A DNA stretch of 64,000 nucleotides. It comes from Lachnospiraceae bacterium (GTDB taxonomy: Bacteria > Bacillota > Clostridia > Lachnospirales > Lachnospiraceae). Below the pieces are notes generated by a model. It worked only from the letters and a program-made list of their open reading frames with translations. It had not been told where the DNA came from and did not search any database. The position numbers and the translations under genes are program-made. This document shows positions 57,967 to 64,000 of this stretch, piece after piece (position 1 is the first letter of the stretch; the number at the start of each line of letters is the position of its first letter). The stretch covers positions 1-64,000 of the forward strand of contig JAQVCW010000013.1 of assembly GCA_028689585.1 (NCBI GenBank). Direction: 5' to 3'.

Positions 57967-59490
57967 ATGAAAAAATGGGGATTTGCACTGCTGATGCTGA
58001 CCACAGTCCTGTTTCTTCTGATCGGCGAGAAGCTGCTTCGGAAATCAGATGTGTTGTCTGCGGTGAATGAAACGGAGATGGTTACTTTAAAATGGATGGT
58101 CTATGGAGAAAAATATCAGGAATCAGATCAGGTATTTACTGCCTTTAACGAGCTGCTGCACCAGACTTATCCTAATATTTCAGTGGAGTTCGAAGTAGTT
58201 TCAAAAGATAATTATCAGAAGAAATGGAACATGAAAATGGCGAATACCGAGGTGGTGGATCTGGCATGGATGGGGAGTGAGGTGCTGGATTTTTCAAAAG
58301 AGGTGAAGCAGGGATCCCTTATGGCACTGGATTATCTTTTAAATACCTATGGTCAGAATCTGAAGCAGAACATTCCGGAGGAGCTGTGGAAAAAGCAGAA
58401 AAGGGATGGGAATACCTATGCCATTCCGGTTCCGGGAGTACTGTACCGGAAAAATGCGGTGCTGACGGTGAATCAGGATCTCATGGAACGATATGGGGAT
58501 TTTGATCAGATTATCGAAGACAATCAGAGCAGCCACTATACCACATTGAAATGCTTTGAAGGAATGGAGACATTTTTAAAAGAGGCAAAGGACCACAATG
58601 CGCTTGGAACCGGTGTTTCTTATCAGACGCTGTGCACGATTGCAGATAAGGGATACGAGGGAATTTATGGGGAAGACTGCCCTTTTATCATCCGGATCTT
58701 TGATCGGGAGCCGGTAGTCTATAATAAATATTCGCTGGAATCATACCGGGCACTATTTGAGACAATGGCAAAATGGTACCAGAAAGGATACATTCGGCAG
58801 GATGTGCAGTATCTGCTGGATCCTACCAGCAAGGATGGTAAAAAATCCGGAAATATTCTGTTTGTAGAAGAATATGGGGAGAACAAATCCGTGTATGATT
58901 CGAAGGATACAGAATATACCGCACTTCGGGGAGAACTGGATGGATACCGGTTTATTTCGTGGGAAAGCTGCCGCAACTGCCTGGTGATACCAAAAACGGC
59001 CAGGCATCCGGGGGAGGCTGTACAGGTGCTGGACTTGCTGAATTCCGAAGAAGGAATAGAACTGTACCGGCTGCTGGCCAATGGAATTGAAAAGGAGCAG
59101 TACATTCGCATCAGTGAGGATTCCAATGTGATCGCCCGGATGATGGATAATGACCGGAATTACCGCTACAGCCTGTCTCCGGTCAATATAGGAAATGTAT
59201 TTCAGAACTATGAGCTGGCAGAAGGGGAATTCGACCAGATCAGAGAATATAACGAAGAAGCGCTGGAGTCCGCCCTGATCGGTTTCGAACTGGATACCAG
59301 GATGTTTGCCATTGAGATGGCCAGGGTGGAGCTGGTGGTAAAGAAATATAAAGAAATGCTGTGTCAGGGAGTTGCAGAGGACTGGGAAGCGGTATATCAG
59401 GAATTTCTGCAGGAGATGAAGGAGGCGGGATCCAACGTGATCATCCGGGAGGCTCAGAAACAGATTGACAGTTTTCTTTCCAATCCATAA
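57967..59490 (+). CDS. Membrane-anchored extracellular solute-binding protein family 1
   Basis: 507-residue binding protein of family 1 (maltose/oligosaccharide type): LKWMVYGEKYQESDQVFTAFNELL at the N-lobe, VDLAWMGSEVLDFSKE, and DGNTYAIPVPGVLYRKNAVLTVN. The N-terminal hydrophobic segment (WGFALLMLTTVLFLLIG) lacks both a lipobox and a clear AxA site, so it is probably membrane-anchored. No family-1 permeases are adjacent, which suggests a sensory partner of the YesM kinase upstream and not a transport component (inference). GGATGGAG supports ATG 57967. Confidence 0.8.
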   Translation: MKKWGFALLMLTTVLFLLIGEKLLRKSDVLSAVNETEMVTLKWMVYGEKYQESDQVFTAFNELLHQTYPNISVEFEVVSKDNYQKKWNMKMANTEVVDLAWMGSEVLDFSKEVKQGSLMALDYLLNTYGQNLKQNIPEELWKKQKRDGNTYAIPVPGVLYRKNAVLTVNQDLMERYGDFDQIIEDNQSSHYTTLKCFEGMETFLKEAKDHNALGTGVSYQTLCTIADKGYEGIYGEDCPFIIRIFDREPVVYNKYSLESYRALFETMAKWYQKGYIRQDVQYLLDPTSKDGKKSGNILFVEEYGENKSVYDSKDTEYTALRGELDGYRFISWESCRNCLVIPKTARHPGEAVQVLDLLNSEEGIELYRLLANGIEKEQYIRISEDSNVIARMMDNDRNYRYSLSPVNIGNVFQNYELAEGEFDQIREYNEEALESALIGFELDTRMFAIEMARVELVVKKYKEMLCQGVAEDWEAVYQEFLQEMKEAGSNVIIREAQKQIDSFLSNP

Positions 59491-59700
59491 ATTGGTTACG
59501 AAACATAAAATAAGATACGAAATTTCGCACCGGATACGAAACAGAAGCCAAGGTCAGGAGGTAAAAGGAGCGGACGAAGGTGCAGAGGATGCACCTCAAA
59601 AAAGGCATCAGATCTGTTATAGTTTATGCATCAGTAAATATTGTGTTAAGCAGATCACGACAACAATGGATGGCATTGGATGCCAAGAAGGAGGACAAGG

Positions 59701-60744
59701 ATGAGATTAAGAAAACTGGCAGCAGGACTGGCGGCAGCAGGTGCATTGACACTGACTATGGGGATGGGCGCTTTGGCAGATGAAATCGCAGTTATGGTTC
59801 CCAGTGCGGATCATGGCTGGACCGGAGCAGTATTGAGCTATGCGCAGGAAAAGGTGGATGAGATTAATGCTGGCGGAACCTATACGGCGAAGCTGTATGC
59901 GGCTACTGATGTTGAGAATCAGATCCAGCAGGTAGATGATCTTCTGGCGAATACGGACGGACTTTCAGGGATCGTTATTCTGCCTTACGATAATGGACTT
60001 CAGTCAACACTGGAGAAAATCGCTGCAGCAGATGTTCCTTTCGTTCAGTTTGACCGCTGTATTTCCAGTGATGTGATCGATGCAAAGGTTGTGGCTAATG
60101 TAAAGGGCGATAACGAGGGAATCGGTTATGAGACAGCAAAACGGTTTATTGCAGAAGGCCTGACGAAAGATGATTATGTCTATGAGATGATCGGTGACAA
60201 TTCATCCGTTCCAGAACTTCGATCCAAAGGTTTCCGTGATTATCTGACAGAGCAGGGCTGGTCAGATGAAGAGATCGACAGCGCAGTTGTAAAATCAGCA
60301 GCTACCGGCTGGAGCCGTGATACAGGAAAAGAATTATTTGAGTCCTGGTTCGGCAGTGCACAGTGTGACACCTCAAAAAATCTCTGGATCTATACTCATG
60401 ATGATGAGATCGCGATGGGCATTCTGGAATCTTTAAATGGCGCAGCTCTGGATACCACGAAAAAAGATGCATTTCTGGCAAACTTTAAAGCACTGTCCGC
60501 ATCTTCAGGACTGGCTGAGATCTATGCTGTTATGAAGGGAACTCATCAGACGATCACATGTCCTGAGACCTTTGACCTTTTCTCTGTAACTTATGATCCG
60601 GCTATGATCAAAGAAGCAGTGAATGTTCTGGAGAAACATATTTCCGGTGAAGAGATCGAACAGGATTATGTCATTCCGGTTTCTGTAGTAGATAAAGAAA
60701 ACGTTAATGATTTTCAGCCTTTCGGAAGCTATGATGAGAAATAA
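59701..60744 (+). CDS. Ribose-type sugar ABC transporter substrate-binding protein
   Basis: 347-residue RbsB-like binding protein with signal peptide ending MGALA-DE (signal peptidase I, no lipobox). Features: IAVMVPSADHGWTGAVLSYAQEKVDEI, GIVILPYDNG, FVQFDRCI, VKGDNEGIGYETAK and YTHDDEIAMGILESL. Paralogue of the anchored protein at 53401. AAGGAGG six bases before ATG 59701 sets the start. The 210 bases upstream contain no gene. Ligand unknown; downstream isomerase suggests a pentose, hexose or derivative. Confidence 0.9.
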   Translation: MRLRKLAAGLAAAGALTLTMGMGALADEIAVMVPSADHGWTGAVLSYAQEKVDEINAGGTYTAKLYAATDVENQIQQVDDLLANTDGLSGIVILPYDNGLQSTLEKIAAADVPFVQFDRCISSDVIDAKVVANVKGDNEGIGYETAKRFIAEGLTKDDYVYEMIGDNSSVPELRSKGFRDYLTEQGWSDEEIDSAVVKSAATGWSRDTGKELFESWFGSAQCDTSKNLWIYTHDDEIAMGILESLNGAALDTTKKDAFLANFKALSASSGLAEIYAVMKGTHQTITCPETFDLFSVTYDPAMIKEAVNVLEKHISGEEIEQDYVIPVSVVDKENVNDFQPFGSYDEK

Positions 60745-60852
60745 TAAATCCTGATCACGGGATAGACTTATCAATAGGGCTGTCGCACCAGGCTAAGGCT
60801 GGGTTTGGCCTGCAGATATACAGTGCAGGCAAGTCCTCCCAAAGCCCGGTGA

Positions 60853-60898
60853 GGCAGCCTCATTTGCTGGAAACAGATTTTGAATGGGCATATGTTCA
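60853..60898 (+). repeat. Dispersed 5'-leader stem-loop element, copy J (degenerate)
   Basis: GCCTCATTTGCTGGAAACAG then AATGGGCATATGTTC; stems are partly broken but the order, orientation and 18-nt distance to the start codon are kept. Confidence 0.55.
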
Positions 60899-60915
60899 AT
60901 GAGAGGGGCTGAAAA

Positions 60916-62430
60916 ATGGAATTATTAAAGATGGAACAGATACAAAAAGCTTTTTTCGGCGTCAAGGTCCTGGAGGATGTCTCACTGGTGGTGGAAGAGG
61001 GAGAGGTGCATGCCCTGCTGGGGGAAAATGGAGCGGGAAAATCCACATTGATGAATATTCTTTCCGGTGTGTATACCAGGGACGCCGGGACGGTGGTTTT
61101 CGCAGGAAAGGAACTGCAGAACGGCTCGATCGCTGCTGCAGAACAGGCTGGAATTGCATTTGTTCACCAGGAACTGAATATTTTTAATGATCTGAAGGTA
61201 TATGAAAATCTATTTTTAGGTAAGGAATATGTAAATCGTTTTGGACGTCTGGATAAAAACCGGATGCGGAAGGAAGCAGAAGAACTGCTGATGGAGATGG
61301 GAGTGCAGATGGATCCGGAGCAGTCAGCAGATGAACTGGATACAGGAAAAAAACAGCTCCTGGAGATTGCAAAGGCACTGCATTCAAAGGCAAAGCTGAT
61401 CATTTTAGACGAACCCACGACTGCATTGAATAAAGAAGAAATTGTTCATTTATTTGAACTGATCCGCAATTTAAAAGAGAAAGGAACTACCTTTATTTTT
61501 ATTTCTCATAAAATGCCGGAGATTTTTCAGATCGCGGACCGTTATACCGTACTGAGAAATGCAAGATTTATCCACAGCGGAAAGATTTCGGAGACAAATG
61601 CAGAACAGGTAACCCGCTACATGGTAGGAGAGACCTACAGCAATGAAGATCTCTATAAGAACAGGGAGCTGGGAGAAACTGTCCTGGAGGTAAAGGAAAT
61701 CTGCGGAAAGGATTTTGACAGGGTATCCTTTGAACTGAAAAAAGGTGAGATCCTTGGTTTTACCGGACTGCAGGGGGCAGGGTGTTCTGAGGTGATGCAG
61801 GCTCTGTTTGGCTATCTGCCGATCACTTCCGGTACGGTGACATTTCGGGATCAGACGCTGCCCGGAGGCATTCATCAGGCGATGAAGCATAAGGTGGGGA
61901 TGGTGGCTGCGAACCGAAAAGAAAATTCAGTGGTGGCGGATATGACATTGCTGGAAAATATGTATCTTTCGGAGCATACGATTTCGGGAAGAAAGCTGCA
62001 TATTTATAAGCAGCAGGAACAAAAAAAATATGAAAATTATCATTCCATGCTGAATATCAAGGCAAACAGTTCACAGGATTTGATTACCAGCCTGTCCGGC
62101 GGCAATCAGCAGAAAGTCATTCTGGCCAGATGGCTGAATACAAATGCAGAACTTCTGCTGCTGGATAATCCGACTCAGGGGATTGATGTGGGAGCGAAAG
62201 AAGAGATCTACCGTCTGATTTTAGAACTGGCACAAAAGGGTATCACGATCATCGTCAATACGCTGGAGATACCGGAATTGAAGAAAATCGCGGATCGCTG
62301 TATTGTGTTTTACCACGGACGCATCATGGCGCAGTTACCTCATGACGATTTGAATGAAGAGGCCGTTATGCTGTATGCGACCGGTGCTGTAGATGGACAA
62401 AAGAATAAGACGGAGGGAGCATATGTCTAA
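60916..62430 (+). CDS. Sugar ABC transporter ATP-binding protein (RbsA/MglA type)
   Basis: Fused tandem ATPase of 504 residues. N-domain: Walker A LGENGAGKST, LDTGKKQLLEIAKAL as a non-canonical signature, Walker B LIILDEPTTALN and FISHKM. C-domain: degenerate Walker A GLQGAGCSEV, MVAANRKENSVV, signature LSGGNQQKVILARWL and LLLDNPTQGIDVG, where Asn replaces the catalytic Glu, as usual in RbsA-type proteins. It therefore has one active site, normal for this group. Overlaps the permease by eight bases. Confidence 0.93.
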   Translation: MELLKMEQIQKAFFGVKVLEDVSLVVEEGEVHALLGENGAGKSTLMNILSGVYTRDAGTVVFAGKELQNGSIAAAEQAGIAFVHQELNIFNDLKVYENLFLGKEYVNRFGRLDKNRMRKEAEELLMEMGVQMDPEQSADELDTGKKQLLEIAKALHSKAKLIILDEPTTALNKEEIVHLFELIRNLKEKGTTFIFISHKMPEIFQIADRYTVLRNARFIHSGKISETNAEQVTRYMVGETYSNEDLYKNRELGETVLEVKEICGKDFDRVSFELKKGEILGFTGLQGAGCSEVMQALFGYLPITSGTVTFRDQTLPGGIHQAMKHKVGMVAANRKENSVVADMTLLENMYLSEHTISGRKLHIYKQQEQKKYENYHSMLNIKANSSQDLITSLSGGNQQKVILARWLNTNAELLLLDNPTQGIDVGAKEEIYRLILELAQKGITIIVNTLEIPELKKIADRCIVFYHGRIMAQLPHDDLNEEAVMLYATGAVDGQKNKTEGAYV

Positions 62431-63391
62431 ACGGATAAAATATTTTTGGAGCAATTATAATTTTATAATCATTTTTCTCGGAATCTTTATTGCATACCTG
62501 TGCATCAACGGTTCTCAGACGAGCTGGACAACAGTTACCAATATACTGCTGCACAGCGCTATTCTGGGTACAGTGGCACTGGGCATGGGCATGGTGATAC
62601 TGACCGGTGATATTGATCTGTCGGTAGGATCCTCTTTTGTACTTGGCGGCGGCATCACCATTGTACTTTTTAATCAGGTGAACAGCATTTTTCTTACCCT
62701 GCTGTGTGCGCTGATCCTGGGGGGCATCTTTGGTTTTATCAATGGCTTTCTGGTAGGTAAATGCAAGATGCCGTCCTTTATTGTAACGCTGGCGACCATG
62801 CTGATCTACCGTTCGGTTTCCCAGTATATGATGAATGAAATGGGAGAGACCAGATACAGTGTGGATGCATCCCAGTCCAGCTATCAGGCATTATTTAATT
62901 TTGGAAATGGGAATCTTCTGACGATTTCATTAATCGCCATTGTTTTTTTCCTGATCGCGCTACTTCTGATTTACGTCACGAATTCCACACGATTTGGAAA
63001 AAGAGTATATGCGTTAGGCAGCAATGAAAAGGCGGCAAAGCTGGCGGGCGTAAATGTGATCTGGACACGTATTTCGGTTTTTGTCATCTGCGGTGTGTGC
63101 ACCGGCCTGGCGGCATTTCTGAAAATTGCCAAGGACACTTCGTTCGACCCTGCCACATCAGGAAAGAACTATGAATTGTATTCCATTGCAGCAGTGGTCA
63201 TCGGCGGCATCAGCATGTCCGGCGGCAGAGGAAAAATCATGGGAATTATTTTCGGAACCATGTCTTTTACCCTGATCGATAAGATTATCACCGCGCTGGG
63301 GATGAATGCGCTCTTAAATGATACGGTAAAAGGAGTGATCCTTCTGGTGGCAGTGGGCCTGCAGATGGTTCAGAAGAGATCAAGAGACTAA
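62423..63391 (+). CDS. Ribose-type sugar ABC transporter permease (RbsC)
   Basis: Permease of 322 residues with eight to ten helices: LGMGMVILTGDIDLSVGSSFVLGG is the diagnostic motif, with GFINGFLVGKCKMPSFIVTLATMLIYRS and RFGKRVYALGSNEKAAKLAGVNV (ATPase contact) following. ATG 62423 has GGAGGGAG upstream; the frame extends earlier into the ATPase but without a ribosome site. Completes the importer with 59701 and 60916. Confidence 0.93.
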   Translation: MSKRIKYFWSNYNFIIIFLGIFIAYLCINGSQTSWTTVTNILLHSAILGTVALGMGMVILTGDIDLSVGSSFVLGGGITIVLFNQVNSIFLTLLCALILGGIFGFINGFLVGKCKMPSFIVTLATMLIYRSVSQYMMNEMGETRYSVDASQSSYQALFNFGNGNLLTISLIAIVFFLIALLLIYVTNSTRFGKRVYALGSNEKAAKLAGVNVIWTRISVFVICGVCTGLAAFLKIAKDTSFDPATSGKNYELYSIAAVVIGGISMSGGRGKIMGIIFGTMSFTLIDKIITALGMNALLNDTVKGVILLVAVGLQMVQKRSRD

Positions 63392-63400
63392 ACATAAGCT

Positions 63401-63479
63401 TGTGTCAAGTTTTCTATGAAAACTTGACATGCAGCGTCAGCCCATTTGCCGGAGGCAAATTTAAGATGGGCTGATGTTC
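63401..63479 (+). repeat. Dispersed 5'-leader stem-loop element, copy K1 (two-hairpin form)
   Basis: GTCAAGTTTTC/GAAAACTTGAC, ATGCAGC linker, CAGCCCAT-TTTGCC/GGCAAA-ATGGGCTG. First of a tandem pair. Confidence 0.9.
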
Positions 63480-63488
63480 CACAAAGTT

Positions 63489-63567
63489 TGTGTCAAGTTT
63501 TCTGTGAAAACTTGACATGCAGCGTCAGCCCATTTGCCGAAGGCAAATTTAGGATGGGCTGATGTTC
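63489..63567 (+). repeat. Dispersed 5'-leader stem-loop element, copy K2 (two-hairpin form)
   Basis: Nearly identical to K1 and best match to the consensus. It ends 21 nt before the isomerase start. Confidence 0.9.
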
Positions 63568-63588
63568 CATAATAAGGAGGAAGGAATT

Positions 63589-64000
63589 ATGAGCAGATTA
63601 TTGACGATTATGACATGTCAGTGGGCAGATCTTACGATGGAGGATATGTGCCGGAAAGCAAAAGAAATGGGATATGACGGGCTGGAACTGGCCTGCTGGG
63701 GCAATCATCTGGATGTGAAACGGGCGGCAGAAGATGATGGTTATGTGGATGAGGTAAAGGCACTTCTGAAAAAATATGATCTGAAATGTGAAGCTCTGGC
63801 AGCGCATATTATCGGCCAGTGCGTGGGCGATTACAATGATCCCCGATTAAACAATTTTGCACCGGCCGAGCTGGCGGACCAGCCGGATGCCATAAGAAAA
63901 TGGGCAGTCGAAACGATGAAGTATGCGGCTGTAGCGGCAAAGAAAATGGGCTGCAGTGTTATTACCTGTTTTACCGGTTCTCCGATCTGGAAATACCTGT
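63589..64000 (+). CDS. Sugar phosphate isomerase/epimerase (TIM barrel), 5' part
   Basis: Runs off the window end after 137 codons. The start MSRLLTIMTCQWADLTMEDM and YDGLELACWGNHLDVKRA match the xylose isomerase-like/AP endonuclease 2 TIM-barrel family (IolE, IolI and 3-keto-sugar or tagatose epimerase relatives). AAGGAGG and AAGG precede ATG 63589. It follows the sugar ABC genes and likely acts on the imported sugar or its keto derivative. Confidence 0.85.
   Translation, partial: MSRLLTIMTCQWADLTMEDMCRKAKEMGYDGLELACWGNHLDVKRAAEDDGYVDEVKALLKKYDLKCEALAAHIIGQCVGDYNDPRLNNFAPAELADQPDAIRKWAVETMKYAAVAAKKMGCSVITCFTGSPIWKYL

Noticed and set aside
60916-62430. Missing catalytic Glu and broken Walker A in the second half of the sugar ATPase as an anomaly
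   Set aside because: This is the normal state of RbsA/MglA-type fused ATPases.
5395-63567. CRISPR array interpretation of the repeated element
   Set aside because: Copies are dispersed over 58 kb, each beside a different gene, with no regular spacers and no cas genes.
63401-63567. TTGACA inside the leader element as a promoter -35
   Set aside because: The TTGACA of the first hairpin's 3' arm has no -10-like hexamer 16-18 bases downstream; the position falls in the second hairpin.

Overview
The window reads as chromosome of a spore-forming, anaerobic, gut-type Clostridia, most likely Lachnospiraceae. Supporting this are a spoVT gene, a DUF4317 protein, a mini-RNase III beside cysS, strong AGGAGG-type ribosome sites, YesM/YesN two-component genes, an oxygen-sensitive radical-SAM sulfatase maturase and a Firmicutes holin-like type I toxin. 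The genus cannot be fixed from the sequence alone. Nearly all genes are on the + strand. I see no prophage, IS transposase, CRISPR array or rRNA.

Layout. 0.1-0.7 kb: tRNA-Pro and tRNA-Gly flanking a roughly 220-bp hairpin repeat. 0.9-6.4 kb: alkaline phosphatase, YibE/F-like, AI-2E-family and AEC-family membrane proteins. 6.5-15.5 kb: an amino-acid ABC transporter interleaved with two xi-type glutathione transferases, an acetyltransferase, an M20 peptidase, a cystathionine gamma-synthase/lyase and a PatB/MalY C-S lyase; this looks like a route that imports S-substituted cysteine or peptide conjugates and releases their sulfur. 15.6-27.4 kb: mostly housekeeping genes (phosphatase, spoVT, DUF4317, glycolipid glycosyltransferase, PlsY-like, ispF, cysS-mrnC-rlmB, KtrB/KtrA potassium uptake, tRNA-Thr). 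27.6-27.9 kb: a type I toxin-antitoxin locus. 27.9-33.1 kb: ROK repressor divergent from a dehydrogenase, FGGY kinase and GPH symporter, a probable polyol pathway. 33.3-42.9 kb: guanine deaminase, LRR protein, M18 aminopeptidase, VWA protein, MoxR ATPase, topoisomerase III.

43.1-52.9 kb is a LacI-controlled sulfate-ester locus: a SsuA/TauA-like binding protein, two permeases, two different ATPases, two sulfatases without signal peptides and their formylglycine-generating enzyme. The two ATPases carry complementary defects (one lacks the switch histidine, the other has a broken signature motif), so they should form an obligate heterodimer with one intact and one dead ATP site. 53.4-64 kb holds a YesM/YesN two-component system flanked by two membrane-anchored binding proteins, followed by a ribose-type sugar ABC transporter and the start of a sugar-phosphate isomerase/epimerase.

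Across the window there is a dispersed stem-loop element. About a dozen full, partial or degenerate copies occur; apart from the upstream members of two tandem pairs, every copy is in sense orientation with its end 13-21 nt before a start codon. Its stems keep pairing through compensatory changes, which suggests it acts in the 5' leader of the mRNA. A second hairpin family with GTTACAG...CTGTAAC ends is present three times.
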